In this document: piece by piece, positions 1 through 15,104 of the stretch | Numbering within the stretch: position 1 is the stretch's first letter | How the letters are laid out: the number at the start of each line of letters is the position of its first letter | Origin: Acanthosepion lycidas | Taxonomy: Eukaryota; Mollusca; Cephalopoda; Sepiida; Sepiidae | DNA: 64,000 bases | Assembly (NCBI GenBank): GCA_963932145.1 | Contig: OZ010574.1 | Coordinates: 80,906,398-80,970,397 of the forward strand | Direction of reading: 5' to 3' | Translations under genes and position numbers: made by a program | The notes under the pieces: model-generated | What the model was told of the DNA's origin: nothing | The model's input: only the letters and a program-made list of their open reading frames with translations | The model's database searches: none

Positions 1-3000
1 ACATATTCTTTTTGAAGCAGTTGTTTACAAGTTAATTTTATGTACATAAAGTGGTCACATGACAAGATTTATAAGACTTAAGGCATGGAATCATCATTTT
101 ATGCTGATAAAGAAAGAAGTGGAATATGAATCCTGAGGACACATTCGTTTTGAAGCAGTTGCGTACAAGTTAATTTTATGTACATAAAGTGGTCACATGA
201 CAAGATTTATAAGACTTAAGGCATGGAATCATCATTTTATGTTGATAAAGAAAGAAGTGGAATATGAATGCTGAGGACACATTCTTTTTGAAGCAGTTGT
301 TTACAAGTTAATTTTATGTACATAAAGTGGTCACATGACAAGATTTATAAGACTTAAGGCATGGAATCATCATTTTATGCTGATAAAGAAAGAAGTGGAA
401 TATGAATGCTGAGGACACATTCTTTTTGAAGCAGTTGTTTACAAGTTAATTTTATGTACATAAAGTGGTCACATGACAAGATTTATAAGACTTAAGGCAT
501 GGAATCATCATTTTATGCTGATAAATAAAGAAATGGAATATGAATGCTGAGGACACATTCTTTTTGAAGCAGTTGTTTACAAGTTAATTTTATGTACATA
601 AAGTGGTCACATGACAAGATTTATAAGACTTAAGGGATGGAATCATCATTTTATGCTGATAAAGAAAGAAGTGGAATATGAATGCTGAGGACACATTCTT
701 TTTGAAGCCGTTGTTTACAAGTTAATTTTATGTACATAAAGTGGTCACATGACAAGATTTATAAGACTTAAGGCATGGAATCATCATTTTATGCTGATAA
801 AGAAAGAAGTGGAATATGAATGCTGAGGACACATTCTTTTTGAAGCAGTTGTTTACAAGTTAATTTTATGTACATAAAGTGGTCACATGACAAGATTTAT
901 AAGACTTAAGGCATGGAATCATCATTTTATGCTGATAAAGAAAGAAGTGGAATATGAATGCTGAGGACACATTCTTTTTGAAGCAGTTGTTTACAAGTTA
1001 ATTTTATGTACATAAAGTGGTCACATGACAAGATTTATAAGACTTAAGGGATGGAATCATCATTTTATGCTGATAAAGAAAGAAGTGGAATATGAATGCT
1101 GAGGACACATTCTTTTTGAAGCCGTTGTTTACAAGTTAATTTTATGTACATAAAGTGGTCACATGACAAGATTTATAAGACTTAAGGCATGGAATCATCA
1201 TTTTATGTTGATAAAGAAAGAAGTGGAATATGAATGCTGAGGACACATTCTTTTTGAAGCAGTTGTTTACAAGTTAATTTTATGTACATAAATTGGTCAC
1301 ATGACAAAATTTATAAGACTTAAGGCATGTAATCATCATTTTATGTTGATAAAGAAAGAAGTGGAATATGAATGCTGAGGACACAATCTTTTTGAAGCAG
1401 TTGTTTACAAGTTAATTTTATGTACATAAAGAGTTCACATGACAAGATTTATAAGACTTAAGGCATGGAATCATCATTTTATGCTGATAAAGAAAGAAGT
1501 GGAATATGAATGCTGAGGACACAATCTTTTTGAAGCAGTTGTTTACAAGTTAATTTTATGTACATAAAGAGTTCACATGACAAGATTTATAAGACTTAAG
1601 GCATGGAATCATCATTTTATGTTGATAAAGAAAGAAGTGGAATATGAATGCTGAGGACACAATCTTTTTGAATCAGTTGTTTACAAGTTAATTTTATGTA
1701 CATAAAGTGGTCACATGACAAGATTTATAAGACTTAAGGCATGGAATCATCATTTTATGCTGATAAAGAAAGAAGTGGAATATGAATGCTAAGGACACAT
1801 TCGTTTTGAAGCCGTTGCGTACGTTAATTTTATGTACATAAAGTGGTCACATGACAAGATTTATAAGACTTAAGGCATGGAATCATCATTTTATGTTGAT
1901 AAAGAAAGAAGTGGAATATGAATGCTGAGGACACATTCTTTTTGAAGCAGTTGTTTACAAGTTAATTTTATGTACATAAAGTGGTCACATGACAAGATTT
2001 ATAAGACTTAAGGCATGGAATCATCATTTTATGCTGATAAATAAAGAAATGGAATATGAATGCTGAGGACACATTCTTTTTGAAGCAGTTGTTTACAAGT
2101 TAATTTTATGTACATAAAGTGGTCACATGACAAGATTTATCAGACTTAAGACATGGAATCATCATTTTATGTTGATAAAGAAAGAAGTGGAATATGAATG
2201 ATGAGGACACATTCTTTTTGAAGCAGTTGTTTACAAGTTAATTTTATGTACATAAAGAGGTCACATGACAAGATTTATGAGACTTAAGGTATGGAATCAT
2301 CATTTTATGTTGATAAAGAAAGAAGTGGAATATGAATGCTGAGGACACAATCTTTTTGAAGCAGTTGTTTACAAGTTAATTTTATGTACATAAAGAGGTC
2401 ACATGACAAGATTTATAAGACTTAAGGCATGGAATCATCATTTTATGTTGATAAAGAAAGAAGTGGAATATGAATGCTGAGGACATTCTTTTTGAAGCAG
2501 TTATTTACAAGTTAATTTTATGTACATAAAGTGGTCACATGACAAGATTTATAAGACTTAAGGTATGGAATCATCATTTTATGTTGATAAAGAAAGAAGT
2601 GGAATATGAATGCTGAGGACATATTCTTTTTGAAGCAGTTGTTTACAAGTTAATTTTATGTACATAAAGTGGTCACATGACAAGATTTATAAGACTTAAG
2701 GCATGGAATCATCATTTTATGCTGATAAAGAAAGAAGTGGAATATGAATCCTGAGGACACATTCGTTTTGAAGCAGTTGCGTACAAGTTAATTTTATGTA
2801 CATAAAGTGGTCACATGACAAGATTTATAAGACTTAAGGCATGGAATCATCATTTTATGTTGATAAAGAAAGAAGTGGAATATGAATGCTGAGGACACAT
2901 TCTTTTTGAAGCAGTTGTTTACAAGTTAATTTTATGTACATAAAGTGGTCACATGACAAGATTTATAAGACTTAAGGCATGGAATCATCATTTTATGCTG

Positions 3001-4680
3001 ATAAAGAAAGAAGTGGAATATGAATGCTGAGGACACATTCTTTTTGAAGCCGTTGTTTACAAGTTAATTTTATGTACATAAAGTGGTCACATGACAAGAT
3101 TTATAAGACTTAAGGCATGGAATCATCATTTTATGCTGATAAAGAAAGAAGTGGAATATGAATGCTGAGGACACATTCGTTTTGAAGCAGTTGCGTACAA
3201 GTTAATTTTATGTACATAAAGAGGTCACATGACAAGATTTATAAGACTTAAGGCATGGAATCATCATTTTATGCTGATAAAGAAAGAAGTGGAATATGAA
3301 TGCTGAGGACACATTCTTTTTGAAGCAGTTGTTTACAAGTTAATTTTATGTACATAAAGAGGTCACATGACAAGATTTATAAGACTTAAGGCATGGAATC
3401 ATCATTTTATGTTGATAAAGAAAGAAGTGGAATATGAATGCTGAGGACACATTCTTTTTGAAGCAGTTGTTTACAAGTTAATTTTATGTACATAAAGAGG
3501 TCACATGACAAGATTTATAAGACTTAAGGCATGGAATCATCATTTTATGCTGATAAAGAAAGAAGTGGAATATGAATGCTGAGGACACATTCTTTTTGAA
3601 GCAGTTGTTTACAAGTTAATTTTATGTACATAAAGTGGTCACATGACAAGATTTATAAGACTTAAGGCATGGAATCATCATTTTATGTTGATAAAGAAAG
3701 AAGTGGAATATGAATGCTGAGGACACATTCTTTTTGAAGCAGTTGTTTACAAGTTAATTTTATGTACATAAATTGGTCACATGACAAAATTTATAAGACT
3801 TAAGGCATGTAATCATCATTTTATGTTGATAAAGAAAGAAGTGGAATATGAATGCTGAGGACACAATCTTTTTGAAGCAGTTGTTTACAAGTTAATTTTA
3901 TGTACATAAAGAGTTCACATGACAAGATTTATAAGACTTAAGGCATGGAATCATCATTTTATGCTGATAAAGAAAGAAGTGGAATATGAATGCTGAGGAC
4001 ACAATCTTTTTGAAGCAGTTGTTTACAAGTTAATTTTATGTACATAAAGAGTTCACATGACAAGATTTATAAGACTTAAGGCATGGAATCATCATTTTAT
4101 GTTGATAAAGAAAGAAGTGGAATATGAATGCTGAGGACACAATCTTTTTGAATCAGTTGTTTACAAGTTAATTTTATGTACATAAAGTGGTCACATGACA
4201 AGATTTATAAGACTTAAGGCATGGAATCATCATTTTATGCTGATAAAGAAAGAAGTGGAATATGAATGCTAAGGACACATTCGTTTTGAAGCCGTTGCGT
4301 ACGTTAATTTTATGTACATAAAGTGGTCACATGACAAGATTTATAAGACTTAAGGCATGGAATCATCATTTTATGTTGATAAAGAAAGAAGTGGAATATG
4401 AATGCTGAGGACACATTCTTTTTGAAGCAGTTGTTTACAAGTTAATTTTATGTACATAAAGTGGTCACATGACAAGATTTATAAGACTTAAGGCATGGAA
4501 TCATCATTTTATGCTGATAAATAAAGAAATGGAATATGAATGCTGAGGACACATTCTTTTTGAAGCAGTTGTTTACAAGTTAATTTTATGTACATAAAGT
4601 GGTCACATGACAAGATTTATCAGACTTAAGACATGGAATCATCATTTTATGTTGATAAAGAAAGAAGTGGAATATGAATG
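1..4680. repeat. Array segment with 18-19-unit higher-order duplication
   Basis: Rare variants recur in the same order. The unit ending AATCCTGAGG and followed by ATTCG...GCGTAC occurs near 123 and again near 2741 (19 units apart, allowing for 4 bp of deletions). The unit with AATTGGTCACATGACAAAAT occurs at 1291 and 3771 (18 units, again minus 4 bp). The 2-bp-deleted unit reading GCGTACGTTAAT occurs near 1808 and 4288. The two copies therefore differ by one unit, as expected after unequal exchange within a duplicated block of about 2.5 kb. Confidence 0.85.
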
Positions 4681-7600
4681 CTGAGGACACATTCTTTTTG
4701 AAGCAGTTTTTTACAAGTTAATTTTATGTACATAAAGTGGTCACATGACAAGATTTATAAGACTTAAGGCATGGAATCATCATTTTATGCTGATAAAGAA
4801 AGAAGTGGAATATGAATGCTGAGGACACATTCTTTTTGAAGCTGTTGTTTACAAGTTAATTTTATGTACATAAAGTGGTCACATGACAAGATTTATAAGA
4901 CTTAAGGCATGGAATCATCATTTTATGCTGATAAAGAAAGAAGTGGAATATGAATGCTGAGGACACATTCTTTTTGAAGCAGTTGTTTACAAGTTAATTT
5001 TATGTACATAATGTGGTCACATGACAAGATTTATAAGACTTAAGGCATGGAATCATCATTTTATGTTGATAAAGAAAGAAGTGGAATATGAATGCTGAGG
5101 ACACAATCTTTTTGAAGCAGTTGTTTACAAGTTAATTTTATGTACATAAAGAGGTCACATGACAAGATTTATAAGACTTAAGGCATGGAATCATCATTTT
5201 ATGTTGATAAAGAAAGAAGTGGAATATGAATGCTGAGGACACAGTCTTTTTGAAGCAGTTGTTTACAAGTTAATTTTATATACATAAAGTGGTCACATGA
5301 CAAGATTTATAAGACTTAAGGCATGGAATCATCATTTTATGCTGATAAAGAAAGAAGTGGAATATGAATGCTGAGGACACATTCGTTTTGAAGCAGTTGC
5401 GTACAAGTTAATTTTATGTACATAAAGTGGTCACATGACAAGATTTATAAGACTTAAGGCATGGAATCATCATTTTATGCTGATAAATAAAGAAATGGAA
5501 TATGAATGCTGAGGACACATTCTTTTTGAAGCAGTTGTTTACAAGTTAATTTTATGTACATAAAGTGGTCACATGACAAGATTTATAAGACTTAAGGCAT
5601 GGAATCATCATTTCATGCTGATAAAGAAAGAAGTGGAATATGAATGCTGAGGACACATTCGTTTTGAAGCAGTTGCGTACAAGTTAATTTTATGTACATA
5701 AAGAGGTCACATGACAAGATTTATAAGACTTAAGGCATGGAATCATCATTTTATGTTGATAAAGAAAGAAGTGGAATATGAATGCTGAGGACACATTCTT
5801 TTTGAAGCAGTTGTTTACAAGTTAATTTTATGTACATAAATAGGTCACATGACAAGATTTATAAGACTTAAGGCATGGAATCATCATTTTATGCTGATAA
5901 AGAAAGAAGTGGAATATGAATGCTGAGGACACATTCCTTTTGAAGCATTTGCGTACAATTTAATTTTATGTACATAAAGAGGTCACATGACAAGATTTAT
6001 AAGACTTAAGGCATGGAATCATCATTTTATGTTGATAAAGAAAGAAGTGGAATATGAATGCTGAGGACACAATCTTTTTGAAGCAGTTGTTTACAAGTTA
6101 ATTTTATGTACATAAAGAGGTCACATGACAAGATTTATAAGACTTAACGCATGGAATCATCATTTTATGTTGATAAAGAAAGAAGTGGAATATGAATGCT
6201 GAGGACACAATCTTTTTGAAGCAGTTGTTTACAAGTTAATTTTATATACATAAAGTGGTCACATGACAAGATTTATAAGACTTAAGGCATGGAATCATCA
6301 TTTTATGCTGATAAAGAAAGAAGTGGAATATGAATGCTAAGGACACATTCGTTTTGAAGCAGTTTCGTACAAGTTAATTTTATGTACATAAAGTGGTCAC
6401 ATGACAAGATTTATAAGACTTAAGGCATGGAATCATCTTTTTATGTTGATAAAGAAAGAAGTGGAATATGAATGCTGAGGACACATTGTTTTTGAAGCAG
6501 TTGTTTACAAGTTAATTTTATGTACATATAGTGGTCAAATGACAAGATTTATAAGACTTAAGGCATGGAATCATCATTTTATGCTGATAAAGAAAGAAGT
6601 GGAATATGAATGCTGAGGACACATTCTTTTTGAAGCAGTTGTTTACAAGTTAATTTTATGTACATAAAGTGGTTACATGACAAGATTTATAAGACTTAAG
6701 GCATGGAATCATCATTTTATGCTGATAAATAAAGAAATGGAATATGAATGCTGAGGACACATTCTTTTTGAAGCAGTTGTTTACAAGTTAATTTTATGTA
6801 CATAAAGTGGTCACATGACAAGATTTATAAGACTTACGGCATGGAATCATCATTTCATGCTGATAAAGAAAGAAGTGGAATATGAATGCTGAGGACACAT
6901 TCGTTTTGAAGCAGTTGCGTACAAGTTAATTTTATGTACATAAAGAGGTCACATGACAAGATTTATAAGACTTAAGGCATGGAATCATCATTTTATGTTG
7001 ATTAAGAAAGAAGTGGAATATGAATGCTGAGGACACATTGTTTTTGAAGCAGTTGTTTACAAGTTAATTTTATGTACATAAAGTGGTCACATGACAAGAT
7101 TTATAAGACTTAAGGCATGGAATCATCATTTTATGTTGATAAAGAAAGAAGTGGAATATGAATGCTGAGGACACAATCTTTTTGAAGCAGTTGTTTACAA
7201 GTTAATTTTATGTACATAAAGAGGTCACATGACAAGATTTATAAGACTTAAGGCATGGACTCATCATTTTATGTTGATAAAGAAAGAAGTGGAATATGAA
7301 TGCTGAGGACACAATCTTTTTGAAGCAGTTGTTTACAAGTTAATTTTATATACATAAAGTGGTCACATGACAAGATTTATAAGACTTAAGGCATGGAATC
7401 ATCATTTTATGCTGATAAAGAAAGAAGTGGAATATGAATGCTGAGGACACATTCGTTTTGAAGCAGTTGCGTACAAGTTAATTTTATGTACATAAAGTGG
7501 TCACATGACAAGATTTATAAGACTTAAGGCATGGAATCATCATTTTATGCTGATAAATAAAGAAATGGAATATGAATGCTGAGGACACATTCTTTTTGAA

Positions 7601-10600
7601 GCAGTTGTTTACAAGTTAATTTTATGTATATAAAGTGGTCACATGACAAGATTTATAAGACTTAAGGCATGGAATCATCATTTCATGCTGATAAAGAAAG
7701 AAGTGGAATATGAATGCTGAGGACACATTCGTTTTGAAGCAGTTGCGTACAAGTTAATTTTATGTACATAAAGAGGTCACATGACAAGATTTATAAGACT
7801 TAAGGCATGGAATCATCATTTTATGTTGATAAAGAAAGAAGTGGAATATGAATGCTGAGGACACATTCTTTTTGAAGCAGTTGTTTACAAGTTAATTTTA
7901 TGTACATTAAGTGGTCACATGACAAGATTTATAAGACTTAAGGCATGGAATCATCATTTTATGCTGATAAATAAAGAAATGGAATATGAATGCTGAGGAC
8001 ACATTCTTTTTGAAGCAGTTGTTTACAGGTTAATTTTATGTACATTAAGTGGTCACATGACAAGATTTATAAGACTTAAGGCATGGAATCATCATTTTAT
8101 GTTGATAAAGAAAGAAGTGGAATATGAATGCTGAGGACACAATCTTTTTGAAGCAGTTGTTTACAAGTTAATTTTATGTACATAAAGAGGTCACATGACA
8201 AGATTTATAAGACTTAAGGCATGGAATCATCATTTTATGTTGATAAAGAAAGAAGTGGAATATGAATGCTGAGGACACAATCTTTTTGAAGCAGTTGCGT
8301 ACAAGTTAATTTTATGTACATAAAGTGGTCACATGACAAGATTTATAAGACTTAAGGCATGGAATCATCTTTTTATGTTGATAAAGAAAGAAGTGGAATA
8401 TGAATGCTGAGGACACATTGTTTTTGAAGCAGTTGTTTACAAGTTAATTTTATGTACATAAAGTGGTCACATGACAAGATTTATAAGACTTAAGGCATGG
8501 AATCATCATTTTATGCTGATAAAGAAAGAAGTGGAATATGAATGCTGAGGACACATTCTTTTTGAAGCAGTTGTTTACAAGTTAATTTTATGTACATAAA
8601 GTGGTCATATGACAAGATTTATAAGACTTAAGGCATGGAATCATCATTTCATGCTGATAAAGAAAGAAGTGGAATATGAATGCTGAGGACACATTCGTTT
8701 TGAAGCAGTTGCGTACAAGTTAATTTTATGTACATAAAGTGGTCACATGACAAGATTTATAAGACTTAAGTCATGGAATCATCATTTTATGTTGATTAAG
8801 AAAGAAGTGGAATATGAATGCTGAGGACACATTGTTTTTGAAGCAGTTGTTTACAAGTTAATTTTATGTACATAAAGTGGTCACATGACAAGATTTATAA
8901 GACTTAAGGCATGGAATCATCATTTTATGCTGATAAATAAAGAAATGGAATATGAATGCTGAGGACACATTCTTTTTGAAGCAGTTGTTTACAGGTTAAT
9001 TTTATGTACATTAAGTGGTCACATGACAAGATTTATAAGACTTAAGGCATGGAATCATCATTTTATGTTGATAAAGAAAGAAGTGGAATATGAATGCTGA
9101 GGACACAATCTTTTTGAAGCAGTTATTTACAAGTTAATTTTATGTACATAAAGAGGTCACATGACAAGATTTATAAGACTTAAGGCATGGAATCATCATT
9201 TTATGTTGATAAAGAAAGAAGTGGAATATGAATGCTGAGGACACAATCTTTTTGAAGCAGTTGTTTACAAGTTAATTTTATATACATAAAGTGGTCACAT
9301 GACAAGATTTATAAGACTTAAGGCATGGAATCATCATTTTATGCTGATGAAGAAAGAAGTGGAATATGAATGCTGAGGACACATTCTTTTTGAAGCAGTT
9401 GTTTACAGGTTAATTTTATGTACATTAAGTGGTCACATGACAAGATTTATAAGACTTAAGGCATGGAATCATCATTTTATGTTGATAAAGAAAGAAGTGG
9501 AATATGAATGCTGAGGACACAATCTTTTTGAAGCAGTTGTTTACAAGTTAATTTTATGTACATAAAGAGGTCACATGACAAGATTTATAAGACTTAAGGC
9601 ATGGAATCATCATTTTATGTTGATAAAGAAAGAAGTGGAATATGAATGCTGAGGACACAATCTTTTTGAAGCAGTTGCGTACAAGTTAATTTTATGTACA
9701 TAAAGTGGTCACATGACAAGATTTATAAGACTTAAGGCATGGAATCATCTTTTTATGTTGATAAAGAAAGAAGTGGAATATGAATGCTGAGGACACATTG
9801 TTTTTGAAGCAGTTGTTTACAAGTTAATTTTATGTACATAAAGTGGTCAAATGACAAGATTTATAAGACTTAAGGCATGGAATCATCATTTTATGCTGAT
9901 AAAGAAAGAAGTGGAATATGAATGCTGAGGACACATTCTTTTTGAAGCAGTTGTTTACAAGTTAATTTTATGTACATAAAGTGGTCACATGACAAGATTT
10001 ATTAGACTTAAGGCATGGAATCATCATTTTATGCTGATAAATAAAGAAATGGAATGTGAATGCTGAGGACACATTCTTTTTGAAGCAGTTGTTTACAAGT
10101 TAATTTTATGTACATAAAGTGGTCACATGACAAGATTTATAAGACTTAAGGCATGGAATCATCATTTCATGCTGATAAAGAAAGAGGTGGAATATGAATG
10201 CTGAGGACACATTCGTTTTGAAGCAGTTGCGTACAAGTTAATTTTATGTACATAAAGAGGTCACATGACAAGATTTATAAGACTTAAGGCATGGAATCAT
10301 CATTTTATGCTGATAAATAAAGAAGTGGAATATGAATGCTGAGGACACATTCTTTTTGAAGCAGTTGCATACAAGTTAATTTTATGTACATAAAGAGGTC
10401 ACATGACAAGATTTATAAGACTTAAGGCATGGAATCATCATTTTATGTTGATAAAGAAAGAAGTGGAATATGAATGCTGAGGACACATTCTTTTTGAAGC
10501 AGTTGTTTACAAGTTAATTTTATGTACATAAAGTGGTCACATGACAAGATTTATAAGACTTAAGGCATGGAATCATCATTTTATGCTGATAAATAAAGAA

Positions 10601-13600
10601 ATGGAATATGAATGCTGAGGACACATTCTTTTTGAAGCAGTTGTTTACAGGTTAATTTTATGTACATTAAGTGGTCACATGACAAGATTTATAAGACTTA
10701 AGGCATGGAATCATCATTTTATGTTGATAAAGAAAGAAGTGGAATATGAATGCTGAGGACACAATCTTTTTGAAGCAGTTGTTTACAAGTTAATTTTATG
10801 TACATAAAGAGGTCACATGACAAGATTTATAAGACTTAAGGCATGGAATCATCATTTTATGTTGATAAAGAAAGAAGTGGAATATGAATGCTGAGGACAC
10901 AATCTTTTTGAAGCAGTTGCGTACAAGTTAATTTTATGTACATAAAGTGGTCACATGACAAGATTTATAAGACTTAAGGCATGGAATCATCTTTTTATGT
11001 TGATAAAGAAAGAAGTGGAATATGAATGCTGAGGACACATTGTTTTTGAAGCAGTTGTTTACAAGTTAATTTTATGTACATAAAGTGGTCAAATGACAAG
11101 ATTTATAAGACTTAAGGCATGGAATCATCATTTTATGCTGATAAAGAAAGAAGTGGAATATGAATGCTGAGGACACATTCTTTTTGAAGCAGTTGTTTAC
11201 AAGTTAATTTTATGTACATAAAGTGGTCACATGACAAGATTTATTAGACTTAAGGCATGGAATCATCATTTTATGCTGATAAATAAAGAAATGGAATGTG
11301 AATGCTGAGGACACATTCTTTTTGAAGCAGTTGTTTACAAGTTAATTTTATGTACATAAAGTGGTCACATGACAAGATTTATAAGACTTAAGGCATGGAA
11401 TCATCATTTCATGCTGATAAAGAAAGAGGTGGAATATGAATGCTGAGGACACATTCGTTTTGAAGCAGTTGCGTACAAGTTAATTTTATGTACATAAAGA
11501 GGTCACATGACAAGATTTATAAGACTTAAGGCATGGACTCATCATTTTATGTTGATAAAGAAAGAAGTGGAATATGAATGCTGAGGACACATTCTTTTTG
11601 AAGCAGTTGTTTACAAGTTAATTTTATATACATAAAGTGGTCACATGACAAGATTTATAAGACTTAAGGCATGGAATCATCATTTTATGCTGATAAAGAA
11701 AGAAGTGGAATATGAATGCTGAGGACACATTCATTTTGAAGCAGTTGCGTACAAGTTAATTTTATGTACATAAAGTGGTCACATGACAAGATTTATAAGA
11801 CTTAAGGCATGGAATCATCATTTTATGCTGATAAATAAAGAAATGGAATATGAATGCTGAGGACACATTCTTTTTGAAGCAGTTGTTTACAAGTTAATTT
11901 TATGTACATAAAGTGGTCACATGACAAGATTCATAAGACTTAAGGCATGGAATCATCATTTCATGCTGATAAAGAAAGAAGTGGAATATGAATGCTGAGG
12001 ACACATTCGTTTTGAAGCAGTTGCATACAAGTTAATTTTATGTACATAAAGAGGTCACATGACAAGATTTATAAGACTTAAGGCATGGAATCATCATTTT
12101 ATGTTGATAAAGAAAGAAGTGGAATATGAATGCTGAGGACACATTCTTTTTGAAGCAGTTGTTTACAAGTTAATTTTATGTACATAAAGTGGTCACATGA
12201 CAAGATTTACAAGACTTAAGGCATGGAATCATCATTTTATGCTGATAAATAAAGAAATGGAATATGAATGCTGAGGACACATTCTTTTTGAAGCAGTTGT
12301 TTACAGGTTAATTTTATGTACATTAAGTGGTCACATGACAAGATTTATAAGACTTAAGGCATGGAATCATCATTTTATGTTGATAAAGAAAGAAGTGGAA
12401 TATGAATGCTGAGGACACAATCTTTTTGAAGCAGTTGTTTACAAGTTAATTTTATGTACATAAAGAGGTCACATGACAAGATTTATAAGACTTAAGGCAT
12501 GGAATCATCATTTTATGTTGATAAAGAAAGAAGTGGAATATGAATGCTGAGGACACAATCTTTTTGAAGCAGTTGCGTACAAGTTAATTTTATGTACATA
12601 AAGTGGTCACATGACAAGATTTATAAGACTTAAGGCATGGAATCATCTTTTTATGTTGATAAAGAAAGAAGTGGAATATGAATGCTGAGGACACATTGTT
12701 TTTGAAGCAGTTGTTTACAAGTTAATTTTATGTACATAAAGTGGTCAAATGACAAGATTTATAAGACTTAAGGCATGGAATCATCATTTTATGCTGATAA
12801 AGAAAGAAGTGGAATATGAATGCTGAGGACACATTCTTTTTGAAGCAGTTGCTTACAAGTTAATTTTATGTACATAAAGTGGTCACATGACAAGATTTAT
12901 TAGACTTAAGGCATGGAATCATCATTTTATGCTGATAAATAAAGAAATGGAATATGAATGCTAAGGACACATTCTTTTTGAAGCAGTTGTTTACAAGTTA
13001 ATTTTATGTACATAAAGTGGTCACATGACAAGATTTATAAGACTTAAGGCATGGAATCATCATTTCATACTGATAAAGAAAGAAGTGGAATATGAATGCT
13101 GAGGACACATTCGTTTTGAAGCAGTTGCGTACAAGTTAATTTTATGTACATAAAGAGGTCACATGACAAGATTTATAAGACTTAAGGCATGGACTCATCA
13201 TTTTATGTTGATAAAGAAAGAAGTGGAATATGAATGCTGAGGACACATTCTTTTTGAAGCAGTTGTTTACAAGTTAATTTTATATACATAATGTGGTCAC
13301 ATGACAAGATTTATAAGACTTAAGGCATGGAATCATCATTTTATGCTGATAAAGAAAGAAGTGGAATATGAACGCTGAGGACACAATCTTTTTGAAGCAG
13401 TTGCGTACAAGTTAATTTTATGTACATAAAGTGGTCACATGACAAGATTTATTAGACTTAAGGCATGGAATCATCATTTTATGCTGATAAATAAAGAAAT
13501 GGAATATGAATGCTAAGGACACATTCTTTTTGAAGCAGTTGTTTACAAGTTAATTTTATGTACATAAAGTGGTCACATGACAAGATTTATAAGACTTAAG

Positions 13601-15104
13601 GCATGGAATCATCATTTCATACTGATAAAGAAAGAAGTGGAATATGAATGCTGAGGACACATTCGTTTTGAAGCAGTTGCGTACAAGTTAATTTTATGTA
13701 CATAAAGAGGTCACATGACAAGATTTATAAGACTTAAGGCATGGACTCATCATTTTATGTTGATAAAGAAAGAAGTGGAATATGAATGCTGAGGACACAT
13801 TCGTTTTGAAGCAGTTGCGTACAAGTTAATTTTATGTACATAAAGTGGTCACATGACAAGATTTATAAGACTTAAGGCATGGAATCATCATTTTATGCTG
13901 ATAAATAAAGAAATGGAATATGAATGCTAAGGACACATTCTTTTTGAAGCAGTTGTTTACAAGTTAATTTTATGTACATAAAGTGGTCACATGACAAGAT
14001 TTATAAGACTTAAGGCATGGAATCATCATTTTATGCTGATAAATAAAGAAATGGAATATGAATGCTGAGGACACATTCTTTTTGAAGCAGTTGTTTACAA
14101 GTTAATTTTATGTACATAAAGTGGTCACATGACAAGATTTATAAGACTTAAGGCATGGAAACATCATTTTATGCTGATGAAGAAAGAAGTGGAATATGAA
14201 TGCTGAGGACACATTGTTTTTGAAGCAGTTGTTTACAAGTTAATTTTATGTACATAAAGTGGTCAAATGACAAGATTTATAAGACTTAAGGCATGGAATC
14301 ATCATTTTATGCTGATAAAGAAAGAAGTGGAATATGAATGCTGAGGACACATTCTTTTTGAAGCAGTTGTTTACAAGTTAATTTTATGTACATAAAGAGG
14401 TCACATGACAAGATTTATAAGACTTAAGGCATGGAATCATCATTTTATGCTGATAAATAAAGAAATGGAATATGAATGCTGAGGACACATTCTTTTTGAA
14501 GCAGTTGTTTACAAGTTAATTTTATGTACATAAAGTGGTCACATGACAAGATTTATAAGACTTAAGGCATGGAATCATCATTTCATGCTGATAAAGAAAT
14601 AAGTGGAATATGAATGCTGAGGACACATTCATTTTGAAGCAGTTGCGTACAAGTTAATTTTATGTACATAAAGAGGTCACATGACAAGATTTATAAGACT
14701 TAAGGCATGGAATCATCATTTTATGTTGATAAAGAAAGAAGTGGAATATGAATGCTGAGGACACATTCGTTTTGAAGCAGTTGTTTACAAGTTAATTTTA
14801 TGTACATAAAGTGGTCACATGACAAGATTTATAAGACTTAAGGCATGGAATCATCATTTTGTGCTGATAAAGAAAGAAGTGGAATATGAATGCTGAGGAC
14901 ACATTCGTTTTGAAGCAGTTGCGTACAAGTTAATTTTATGTACATAAAGTGGTCACATGACAAGATTTATAAGACTTAATGCATGGAATCATCATTTTAT
15001 GTTGATAAAGAAAGAAGTGGAATATGAATGCTGAGGACACATTCTTTTTGAAGCAGTTGTTTACCAGTTAATTTTATGTACATAAAGAGGTCACATGACA
15101 AGAT

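Noticed and set aside
139-200. CENP-B-box-like site in units with ATTCGTTTTGAAG
   Set aside because: Only the TTCG portion fits. The A and CGGG positions of the CENP-B box consensus are absent, and most units lack TTCG altogether.
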